A DNA stretch of 7,330 bases from Pollutimonas bauzanensis_A (GTDB lineage: Bacteria; Pseudomonadota; Gammaproteobacteria; Burkholderiales; Burkholderiaceae_B). Positions 1 to 5,476 of the stretch are shown here, piece after piece (position 1 is the first letter of the stretch; the number at the start of each line of letters is the position of its first letter). Made by a program: the position numbers and the translations under genes. The notes under the pieces were generated by a model. That model ran no database searches, was not told the DNA's origin, and was given only the letters and a program-made list of their open reading frames with translations. Location: contig NZ_JBEBUX010000175.1 of NCBI RefSeq assembly GCF_040393045.1, forward strand, positions 1 through 7,330. Direction: 5' to 3'.

Positions 1-357
1 AGCCTGACCATTGCCGCCAACGAACAGGGCTACGCCAGCGCGGCACACGATATCGGGGCATCCCCGTGGCGCGTTTACGGCCGGCATGTTCTGCCCAATA
101 TCGCCAGCACCATTATCGTCAGCATCACCCTGACCTTTCCCGAAGTCATATTGCTTGAATCCGGCTTGTCGTTCCTGGGCCTGGGCGTGCAGCCCCCTTT
201 GACCAGCCTGGGCAATATGGTCGGATATGGGCGCGAGTATCTGCAATCAGCGCCGTGGATTTTGTTGGCACCCAGCGCCATTATTGTTTTGACGACCTTT
301 TTTATCAGCCTGGTCGGAGATTGGCTTCGCGACCATCTTGATCCGACCTTGCGTTGA
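1..357 (+). CDS. ABC transporter permease, DppC/OppC type (C-terminal 118 residues)
   Basis: This is the 3' end of an inner-membrane permease of the dipeptide/oligopeptide/nickel ABC family. It is open from the first base of the window and ends at TGA 355-357. The fragment begins inside the cytoplasmic EAA loop that contacts the ATPase: E8, the A14-A15 pair, the G19-A20 turn and the HVLPN segment (29-33) are in the usual order. It continues through the ESGLSFLGLGVQPP stretch (53-66) that is strongly typical of DppC-like subunits. The last membrane helix lies at about residues 86-107 and is followed by the family's common ending, GDWLRDHLDPTLR. The gene is cut by the window edge and is not visibly broken. 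Only 20 nt separate it from the phosphonate monoester hydrolase homologue, so they are probably cotranscribed. That suggests the transporter imports the ester, although substrate cannot be read from this subunit. Confidence 0.93.
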   Translation, partial: SLTIAANEQGYASAAHDIGASPWRVYGRHVLPNIASTIIVSITLTFPEVILLESGLSFLGLGVQPPLTSLGNMVGYGREYLQSAPWILLAPSAIIVLTTFFISLVGDWLRDHLDPTLR

Positions 358-377
358 CCTTCTAATAGAGAATCATT

Positions 378-1919
378 GTGACCAAACAAAAGAAAAATGT
401 CTTGCTAATCGTCGTCGACCAGTGGCGCGGCGACACACTGGCCAAACTGGGCCATCCCGTCATCAAGACCCCGAATATCGACGCGCTGTCCGAGCAAGGC
501 GTGACATTTGCCCGCCATTACACCCAGGCCGTACCCTGCGGTCCAGGCCGAGCATCGTTATTGACCGGCCTGTACATGATGACCCATCGCGCGGTGCAAA
601 ATACCATCCCTCTAGATGCCCGACATACCAACATCGCCAAGGAAGTCCGCAAGGCAGGCTATGAGCCGGCTCTGGTAGGCTATACAACGACTACACCTGA
701 TCCACGCCACGTTGATGCGCAAGATCCCCGGTTCAAAGTGTTGGGCGGCGACATGGAGGGTTGGCGGCCAGTCGGTTCATGGGGCCTGAAAATGGAAGCC
801 TACTTCGCGTGGCTCTCGGCCCAAGGCTATGCCATGCCAGACAACCCCTGGGATATCTGGTTGCCGCAAGGTCAAACGGAAGATGACAAGGGCGCCACCA
901 ATAAGCCCAGCGCCGTCCCGGCCGAGCTATCCGACACGACCTGGTTTACTGACAGAGCGATCGAATACTTGCATGGCGTCCAGGACAAGCCCTGGTTCCT
1001 GCATCTGGGCTACTACCGCCCGCACCCCCCTTTTTCCGCCCCCGCGCCTTACCACGAGATGTACGACCCCGCGGATTGCCCATCGCCCATCCGCGCCGAA
1101 TCGGCGCAAACAGAGGCGCAACAGCACCCCTTGCTAGAGTTCTATCTGGATAACGTTGAGCGCAAGAAATTCTTCCAGAACGGAGACGGTCTGGGCAGCG
1201 GCATGGACGACGCCGAAGTTCGACAAATGCGCGCAACGTACTATGGGCTGATGAGCGAAGTAGACGACCAACTGGGCCGCGTATTCGAGTACTTGAAGAA
1301 AACCGGCCAGTGGGACAACACCTTGATCGTATTCACCAGCGACCATGGTGAACAATTGGGTGACCACCACCTGCTGGGCAAACTAGGGTACTTCGACCAA
1401 AGCTATCATATCCCGATGATTATCAGGGATCCCGCCAAAACGGCTGATGCCACGCGCGGCAGCGTTGTCGAGCGCTTCACCGAAACGATAGACACCATGC
1501 CCACCTTGCTGGATTGGCTGGGGCTTCCCGTACCGCGAACCTGCGACGGCTATTCTTTATTGCCCTTCGTACATAATGGTATTGCGCCAGCGGACTGGCG
1601 CACCGAAGTGCATTACGAATTTGATTTCCGTAATATTTTTTACTCCAAGCCCGAAGAAGCGCTGGGTCTGAAAATGGATGAATGCGCCTTATCGGTAATT
1701 CAAAACGAAAACTACAAATACGTTCATTTCGCCGCTTTGCCGCCGCTGTTCTTCGATTTGCAGAAAGACCCGGGCCAGCTTCACAATGTGGCGCAAGACC
1801 CTTTATATACACAGCAAGTACTAACTATGGCCGGAAAAATGCTTAACTGGAAGATGCTTCACGCAGATCGCACCCTGACGGGATACGCCGCCACGCCTGC
1901 CGGATTGACATCACGATGA
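378..1919 (+). CDS. Phosphonate monoester hydrolase / phosphodiesterase homologue (formylglycine, sulfatase fold)
   Basis: This 513-residue member of the alkaline phosphatase superfamily is predicted to hydrolyse phosphonate monoesters and phosphodiesters using a formylglycine made from Cys54. The maturation motif is C54-G-P56-G-R58. As I recall the characterised Rhizobium leguminosarum enzyme (514 aa), its active site is D12, C57, N78, Y105, T107, H218, D324, H325 and K337. Here D14, C54, N75, Y102, T104, H216, D322, H323 and K335 fall at the matching places, with the offset explained by small indels near the N terminus. The long GYTTTTPDPR, GYYRPHPPF and SDHGEQLGDHHLLGK blocks are also PMH-like. 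No signal peptide is seen, so it is probably cytoplasmic. The start is GTG 378, preceded by a modest AGAGAA. The neighbours are an ABC permease 20 nt upstream and a HAD phosphatase overlapping its stop. Generic annotation would call it a sulfatase. PMH relatives are promiscuous, so sulfate-ester activity is possible. Confidence 0.9.
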   Translation: MTKQKKNVLLIVVDQWRGDTLAKLGHPVIKTPNIDALSEQGVTFARHYTQAVPCGPGRASLLTGLYMMTHRAVQNTIPLDARHTNIAKEVRKAGYEPALVGYTTTTPDPRHVDAQDPRFKVLGGDMEGWRPVGSWGLKMEAYFAWLSAQGYAMPDNPWDIWLPQGQTEDDKGATNKPSAVPAELSDTTWFTDRAIEYLHGVQDKPWFLHLGYYRPHPPFSAPAPYHEMYDPADCPSPIRAESAQTEAQQHPLLEFYLDNVERKKFFQNGDGLGSGMDDAEVRQMRATYYGLMSEVDDQLGRVFEYLKKTGQWDNTLIVFTSDHGEQLGDHHLLGKLGYFDQSYHIPMIIRDPAKTADATRGSVVERFTETIDTMPTLLDWLGLPVPRTCDGYSLLPFVHNGIAPADWRTEVHYEFDFRNIFYSKPEEALGLKMDECALSVIQNENYKYVHFAALPPLFFDLQKDPGQLHNVAQDPLYTQQVLTMAGKMLNWKMLHADRTLTGYAATPAGLTSR

Positions 1920-2596
1920 CCGCTGCCCGAATCGTAGCGTCGCGCAAAGCCTTGATTTTCGACCTGGACGGCACACTGGTCGACACCCAGCCAGATATTC
2001 GCAAAGCCATTAATGGCGCACTGCGCGATTGTGGCTTTGACGAGATAGCGCAGGACGCAAAAGTACCCAATCTTCATGCCACCCTGCCCGTTATCCTTAG
2101 TGCGGTAATGGAACAACTAGGCATAGCCGAATCGGCCATGGAGCCTCTGCGACAGGCCTATATAAAACATTACCGGGCGCAAGCCCATGGCGGATCGGAA
2201 CTATACCCGGGCGTCATGGAATTGCTGCAAGCCCACCAAGGGCGCGGCGGCATCATGGCAGTATGCACAAACAAAAATCGCGCGGACGCTTTAGATGTAT
2301 TGGGGCGCTGCGATATTCTGCACTTCTTCCAGTATGTGACTGGCGGCGACACCACAGCTCATCCTAAGCCCCACCCTGCTCCCCTGGCACACACACTAGA
2401 ACAGCTGCAAACTGAACCCGCAGATGCGATTCTGATCGGCGATACCCATGCCGATGCCTTGTGCGCCCAAACGGTAAAAACCGGCTTTATGTTGCATTTG
2501 GCGGGGTATGGTGGCCAAGCGGCGCTGGACTGCCCTAACGACGCCCAGTTTTCTAGCTATGCAGAGCTTCAGGGCCAACCTGGCAGTTCTTTCTAA
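1916..2596 (+). CDS. HAD-superfamily phosphatase, phosphoglycolate phosphatase-like
   Basis: This is a 226-residue soluble HAD hydrolase predicted to dephosphorylate a small phosphomonoester. All four HAD motifs are visible. Motif I is FDLDGTLVDT, with nucleophile D16 and acid/base D18. Motif II is T118 in VCTNK, motif III is K151 in HPKPHP, and motif IV is GDTHAD with D176 and D180. A helical C1-type cap fits between about residues 25 and 95. Length and motifs match the Gph group. Phosphonoacetaldehyde hydrolase (PhnX) is disfavoured because motif I is FDLDGT and not the FDWAGT form. The ATG overlaps the upstream TGA (ATGA, 1916-1919) and no clear ribosome site precedes it, so translation is probably coupled to the PMH homologue. 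A role on the phosphomonoester released by that enzyme is inference; housekeeping phosphoglycolate removal is the alternative. The stop overlaps the converging SDR stop. Confidence 0.88.
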   Translation: MTAARIVASRKALIFDLDGTLVDTQPDIRKAINGALRDCGFDEIAQDAKVPNLHATLPVILSAVMEQLGIAESAMEPLRQAYIKHYRAQAHGGSELYPGVMELLQAHQGRGGIMAVCTNKNRADALDVLGRCDILHFFQYVTGGDTTAHPKPHPAPLAHTLEQLQTEPADAILIGDTHADALCAQTVKTGFMLHLAGYGGQAALDCPNDAQFSSYAELQGQPGSSF

Positions 2597-3378
2597 ACGT
2601 TAGCAATCAGTCCACCGTCCACCCGGATGACGGACCCGGTAATGTATGACGCCTGGCAACTGGCCAAAAAGGCCGCCGCTGCACCGTATTCGGCAGGGTC
2701 GCCGTAGCGCCTGGCCGGTATGGTGGCGACGCTTTCCTGCACGACAGTGTCGTAGCTGCGATCCTCGCGGGCTGCTTTAGCCTTGTCCAGCGCCACAATG
2801 CGCTGAGTGGCGATGCGGCCCGGCACCAATACGTTAGTGGTAATGCCGTTTGGCCCCACTTCGCGCGCCAGTGTTTTCGACCAACCCACCAGGGCGCTAC
2901 GCAAGGAGTTGGACAAACCCAGGTTGGCAATAGGCGCCACCACGCCGGATGAAGCGCTGGTAATAACGCGGCCCCAGTTCCGCTCCTTCATGCCGGGAAG
3001 AACCAGATCTGTCATGGTGATCACAGACAACACCATTTCATTGAAATGCCGCTGCCATACGTCGCGCTCGATGTTTTGCACCAAGCTTGGCGGCGGACCG
3101 CCCGTGTTATTGCACAAGATATCAATCGGCCCCACCGCATCGACCACCTCGCCATGCCACTGTTTGAACCTGTCGATCTGCGCCAAGTCCCACTGCTTGC
3201 CAATCGCCTTGCCGCCGGCAGACTCGATGGCCTCACAAGTAGCAGCCAGGTAAGTTTCATTAATATCGCACACCACGACCGTCGCGCCCTCAGCAGCCAG
3301 TGCGCGCGCAATCGCACCACCCAGCCCGCCGCCAGCGCCATGAACGAGTGCCACTTTCTGCTTTAATCCGAGTTCCAT
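2593..3378 (-). CDS. SDR-family oxidoreductase with non-canonical active site (lacks catalytic Tyr/Lys)
   Basis: This 261-residue Rossmann-fold protein belongs to the short-chain dehydrogenase/reductase superfamily. The cofactor loop is G14-A-G-G-G18-L-G20, and D38 at the end of strand 2 suggests NAD(H) over NADP(H). The NNTGG stretch (90-94) replaces the usual NNAG, and the C-terminal ITGSVIRVDGG (246-256) is typical. The catalytic region is odd. S143 is in the normal place, but 13 residues on, where YxxxK is expected, the sequence is S156-N-S-L-R160, so both Tyr and Lys are missing. This resembles the divergent 'BKR-like SDR' lineage, which keeps the fold but not the tetrad, so it looks like family character and not decay. 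ATG 3376-3378 is preceded by AAGGAA about 9 nt upstream. It is second in an operon, 37 nt after nadX. The substrate is unknown. Confidence 0.88.
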   Translation of the reverse strand: MELGLKQKVALVHGAGGGLGGAIARALAAEGATVVVCDINETYLAATCEAIESAGGKAIGKQWDLAQIDRFKQWHGEVVDAVGPIDILCNNTGGPPPSLVQNIERDVWQRHFNEMVLSVITMTDLVLPGMKERNWGRVITSASSGVVAPIANLGLSNSLRSALVGWSKTLAREVGPNGITTNVLVPGRIATQRIVALDKAKAAREDRSYDTVVQESVATIPARRYGDPAEYGAAAAFLASCQASYITGSVIRVDGGLIANV

Positions 3379-3415
3379 TGCCCATTTTCCTTGCTGTCTA
3401 ATTTGCCTGAATGAG

Positions 3416-4222
3416 TCAGGTACCGATGCTTAACGGCGCGCGCAATTTACGCAGCAGGGCAATCGCACTCTGCGCGGTGATCCGCCCTGTCTTGGGATTT
3501 TCCGAAGGAATGTTCTGGATTTCCATGGACAGCAGCGCCGAATCGGACACTACTTCTATATGATGGGTGTTGCGCTCAAGGGTGGGGTCGGCCCAGACTT
3601 CAAGGAGTGTTTTGTCGGGTCCCACACCCGCCAGCGATACACTGACGGCCACGTTTAAGTTGGCCGGAAATCCGGACGCCGCTTCGCGGGCCGTGCCCGA
3701 AAAGATCAGCGTGGGCTCTTTCAGGCTCATCACATCGATATTCTGTTTTTCCAGAAACGGCGCACCCACAAACCCCTTAACCGGCTTGCGCGAAGTCATC
3801 TTGACCGAGTGGATCGTGCCTTCGGCCGCACCCAGTATGGCGTCGAGCCCCAGAATCGCCCCAGATGGAACAAGAATCTGCCCATTATGCGCTCGGGCCA
3901 GGTCCACCAATTCGGGATGCGCCAACAACGCTCCACTGCTCAAGCTTACGACCTTCTTTCCCGCCTTTAAAAACGGCGTGGCAATGCGGGGCAACAGATG
4001 GGCGGGCGCGCATTCGATCACAATGTCGCAGTACGGCTCCAGCTCGTCCAGCAGTACAAAACGAGGCGGTGTCTGGCCTTGCCAATCAAATTCAGGCGCT
4101 ACGTCAGGGTTGCGCACGCCCACGGCAACAAGCCGAATGCCTTCAATACCTTGAGCAAGCTGGCTTGCAATCGAACGGCCTATGGCGCCAAAGCCTGCCA
4201 CTCCTACATGTAAGTCTTCCAT
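3416..4222 (-). CDS. nadX: L-aspartate dehydrogenase family protein
   Basis: This 268-residue NAD(P)-dependent dehydrogenase family converts L-aspartate to iminosuccinate, which hydrolyses to oxaloacetate or feeds NAD synthesis. The N-terminal Rossmann fold opens with VGVAGFGAIG (G10, G12, G15). The C-terminal half carries the family blocks SGFPANLNVAVSVSLAG (183-199), the EVWADPTLERNTHHIEV segment with H220/H221, and IPSENPKTG (238-246). The family's catalytic His lies in that NTHH region. ATG 4220-4222 is chosen because AGGAA sits 8 nt upstream and the glycine loop then starts at the usual distance. The GTG at 4262-4264 would add 14 residues and lie at the predicted transcription start. No nadA, nadB or nadC is seen nearby, and the shared regulator with an RraA-like gene favours a catabolic role over NAD biosynthesis. 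An analogue of aspartate as substrate cannot be excluded. Confidence 0.88.
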   Translation of the reverse strand: MEDLHVGVAGFGAIGRSIASQLAQGIEGIRLVAVGVRNPDVAPEFDWQGQTPPRFVLLDELEPYCDIVIECAPAHLLPRIATPFLKAGKKVVSLSSGALLAHPELVDLARAHNGQILVPSGAILGLDAILGAAEGTIHSVKMTSRKPVKGFVGAPFLEKQNIDVMSLKEPTLIFSGTAREAASGFPANLNVAVSVSLAGVGPDKTLLEVWADPTLERNTHHIEVVSDSALLSMEIQNIPSENPKTGRITAQSAIALLRKLRAPLSIGT

Positions 4223-4230
4223 CTGTTGTA

Positions 4231-4235
4231 TTCCT
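4231..4235 (-). promoter_or_regulatory. Ribosome binding site deciding the nadX start
   Basis: AGGAA on the minus strand lies 8 nt before ATG 4222. It supports the 268-residue form over the GTG at 4264, which would be at or before the predicted transcript start. Confidence 0.7.
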
Positions 4236-4260
4236 GTTCCACAAAGATCACCCGGCCCTA

Positions 4261-4270
4261 TCACCGGTGA
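4261..4270. promoter_or_regulatory. Perfect 10-bp palindrome TCACCGGTGA at the predicted nadX start of transcription
   Basis: TCACCGGTGA reads the same on both strands and sits on the predicted initiation point. A related ATCACCCGG lies about 12 nt further into the leader (from 4247), so ATCACC-GG is repeated in the same direction. It could be an additional operator, but no second copy is found before the rraA-like gene and chance is possible. Confidence 0.3.
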
Positions 4271-4275
4271 ACTTC

Positions 4276-4311
4276 ATTCTAGGAAAGAGACACAAAGGCA
4301 ACAAACGATTT
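4276..4311 (-). promoter_or_regulatory. Predicted promoter of the nadX-SDR operon
   Basis: Reading leftward, the 11-mer AAATCGTTTGT (4311-4301) begins 15 nt after the LysR box. It overlaps a -35 element TTGTTG (4304-4299). A 17-nt spacer leads to a -10 element TAGAAT (4281-4276), five of six consensus bases. Initiation is expected near 4269, giving a leader of about 47 nt. The 11-mer is identical in the rraA-side promoter and probably contains the LysR activation half-site next to -35. Confidence 0.72.
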
Positions 4312-4326
4312 GTTATCACCGCAGCG

Positions 4327-4341
4327 ATTAGCGCAACTAAT
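4327..4341 (-). promoter_or_regulatory. LysR-type operator upstream of nadX (ATTAG-N5-CTAAT)
   Basis: This 15-bp inverted repeat with perfect 5-bp arms satisfies the T-N11-A rule for LysR-type regulators. It differs from the copy at 5347-5361 at only two central positions. It overlaps the lysR stop codon and is centred about 65 nt upstream of the predicted nadX transcription start, the classical place for a LysR recognition site. Confidence 0.75.
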
Positions 4342-5305
4342 GGCTGGATGGATTCGGCGCCATTTCGACCTCGCCCAACACCCAGGTGCGGAATTTTTGT
4401 ATGGCCGCCCGCTTGGGTGACGAGACGCGCGTCAGCAGGTAGTAATCGCCGGCGCTACGCACGGGCTCTATGTTAGGCAACAAGACCTTGAGCTCGTTGC
4501 GTCCCGGATAGCCACGCAGCAGCACCTCGGGAATCAGCGCAATGCCTTTATGATCCAACGCCGCGCCCAGTGAGATATAAAAATGCCCGTACTCCGGCTC
4601 ATGCCCGGAGGGCTTATATTCCACCCCGTTGGCCTTCAACCATTCCCGCCATGCGTTGGGGCGGCTTGCGGTGTGCACCAAAGACGCCGTCTTGAAGTCG
4701 GCCACGTGCTGGATAGCTGGCTGTGTGGCGTACCAAACCTTGGACGCCACCGGCACCATCACATCATGAAACAACAGGTCAGCCTCGATGTCTGTCCACT
4801 TTTCCAACATGATTAGGTTCACGGCGGGAAAATGTTCCGGGTAGCGTTGCCCCGGCAGCTTCCCCACTCGCAGCGCGACATCGATATTGTCGGACTGCAT
4901 GTCGACCGGCCGAATATCTGACACCACACGCACTTCAATATCGGGGTGCTGGGATGTAAATGACGCCAACCTTGGCATCAGCCAAAGGGTGCCGATAGTG
5001 GGTATGGTACTGACGGTAAGCGTTTGCTGGTGATCCGGGCTAGTCAGGTCACGCAGGGCCTTTTCCAGGCCCTCCAATAACACATGGCACGCTTCATAAA
5101 ACTGCTGCCCTGGTTTGGTGAGCTCGATATAACGAGCATGCCGGATGAATAGCGGAGTTCCCAAGAACTCTTCCAGCTTGCGTATCTGCAAACTGATCGC
5201 GCCCTGTGTCACGAACAGCTCTTCGGCCGCCTGCGTAAAGGAAAGATGCCTGGCCGCCGCTTCGAAATAACGCGTGGCCAATAAGGGGGGAAGGCGTCTA
5301 CTCAT
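4337..5305 (-). CDS. LysR-type transcriptional regulator, GcvA-like
   Basis: This 322-residue LysR-family DNA-binding regulator has an N-terminal winged HTH (about residues 5-65). The segment from LSFTQAAEELFVTQGAISLQ to KLEEFLG matches the GcvA-type pattern, which typically begins M-x-R-R-L-P-P-L as here. A periplasmic-binding-protein-like effector domain follows from about residue 90. The start is set at ATG 5303-5305. An upstream in-frame ATG at 5333-5335 would add 10 residues unlike the family's usual N terminus and leave only 11 nt to the operator. Neither start has a strong ribosome site. The gene lies between nadX-SDR (same strand) and the divergent rraA-like/Bug unit. Matching LysR boxes stand before both units, one of them overlapping this gene's own stop codon. 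It therefore probably controls both, with autoregulation from the divergent box. The effector is unknown, perhaps the transported substrate or a pathway intermediate. Confidence 0.92.
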   Translation of the reverse strand: MSRRLPPLLATRYFEAAARHLSFTQAAEELFVTQGAISLQIRKLEEFLGTPLFIRHARYIELTKPGQQFYEACHVLLEGLEKALRDLTSPDHQQTLTVSTIPTIGTLWLMPRLASFTSQHPDIEVRVVSDIRPVDMQSDNIDVALRVGKLPGQRYPEHFPAVNLIMLEKWTDIEADLLFHDVMVPVASKVWYATQPAIQHVADFKTASLVHTASRPNAWREWLKANGVEYKPSGHEPEYGHFYISLGAALDHKGIALIPEVLLRGYPGRNELKVLLPNIEPVRSAGDYYLLTRVSSPKRAAIQKFRTWVLGEVEMAPNPSSH

Positions 5306-5346
5306 AGGTCCGTTGATGGATGAGCCAAAAGGCATACGAGTCTGCC

Positions 5347-5361
5347 ATTAGCCGAACTAAT
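5347..5361 (+). promoter_or_regulatory. LysR-type operator in the lysR / rraA-like divergent region (ATTAG-N5-CTAAT)
   Basis: This inverted repeat with perfect 5-bp arms matches T-N11-A and is nearly identical to the nadX-side copy. It is centred about 65 nt upstream of the predicted start for the rraA-like unit and 42 nt upstream of the chosen lysR ATG. It therefore could both activate the divergent unit and mediate lysR autorepression, the usual arrangement for this family. Confidence 0.78.
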
Positions 5362-5376
5362 AGCATCGCATACTTT

Positions 5377-5412
5377 AAATCGTTTGTCCCCCATTGCCCA
5401 CCTCACTAACAT
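5377..5412 (+). promoter_or_regulatory. Predicted promoter of the rraA-like / Bug unit
   Basis: AAATCGTTTGT (5377-5387) begins 15 nt after the LysR box and overlaps a -35 element TTGTCC (5384-5389). A 17-nt spacer leads to the -10 element TAACAT (5407-5412). Initiation is expected near 5419, about 58 nt before ATG 5477. Both core elements match consensus at only four of six bases, which fits an activator-dependent promoter. The whole layout duplicates the nadX promoter with no spacing change. Confidence 0.7.
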
Positions 5413-5426
5413 AAAACCTACCCGCA

Positions 5427-5444
5427 ATGCCCGACATCGGGCCC
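5427..5444 (+). repeat. Leader element copy 1 (ATGC-CC-GACATCGG-G-CCC), potential small hairpin
   Basis: This lies inside the predicted 5' leader of the rraA-like gene. GCCCG and CGGGC (5429-5433 and 5438-5442) can pair around the tetraloop ACAT. The shared GACATCGG ends 36 nt before the ATG. A similar sequence occurs at 6191-6206 before the next gene. Function is unknown. Confidence 0.35.
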
Positions 5445-5463
5445 TGCCTCCGTTCACAGCAAA

Positions 5464-5469
5464 AAGGAG
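5464..5469 (+). promoter_or_regulatory. Ribosome binding site deciding the rraA-like start
   Basis: AAGGAG sits 7 nt before ATG 5477. A GTG at 5474 is in frame but only 4 nt from the site. The far upstream ATG 5384 falls inside the -35 element of the predicted promoter. Confidence 0.8.
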
Positions 5470-5476
5470 TCAAGTG

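Noticed and set aside
362..366. CTAAT before the PMH gene as another LysR half-site
   Set aside because: There is no ATTAG arm at the required spacing and no AAATCGTTTGT downstream, so it is a chance pentamer.
1916..2596. HAD gene as phosphonoacetaldehyde hydrolase (PhnX), completing a phosphonate pathway
   Set aside because: Motif I is FDLDGT as in phosphoglycolate-type phosphatases, not the PhnX-type motif, so the phosphonatase label is not supported.
3567..4154. Long open frame opposite nadX, and similar long open frames opposite or within the other genes (for example 338-664, 829-1137, 2807-3253, 3865-4476)
   Set aside because: They are other-frame shadows in GC-rich coding DNA with low-complexity Arg/Pro/Ser-rich translations, no domain character and no ribosome sites. 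The genes they overlap are clear family members.
4223..4264. 14-residue extension of NadX from GTG 4264
   Set aside because: It would begin at the predicted transcription start. ATG 4222 has AGGAA at 8 nt and gives the usual family N terminus.
5306..5335. 10-residue extension of the LysR protein from ATG 5335
   Set aside because: GcvA-type proteins normally begin at the M-x-R-R-L-P-P-L segment, and the longer start would sit almost on the operator.
5384..5476. N-terminal extension of the RraA-like protein from ATG 5384
   Set aside because: It overlaps the predicted -35 and -10 elements, lacks a ribosome site, and has no RraA-family character, whereas AAGGAG precedes ATG 5477 at good spacing.
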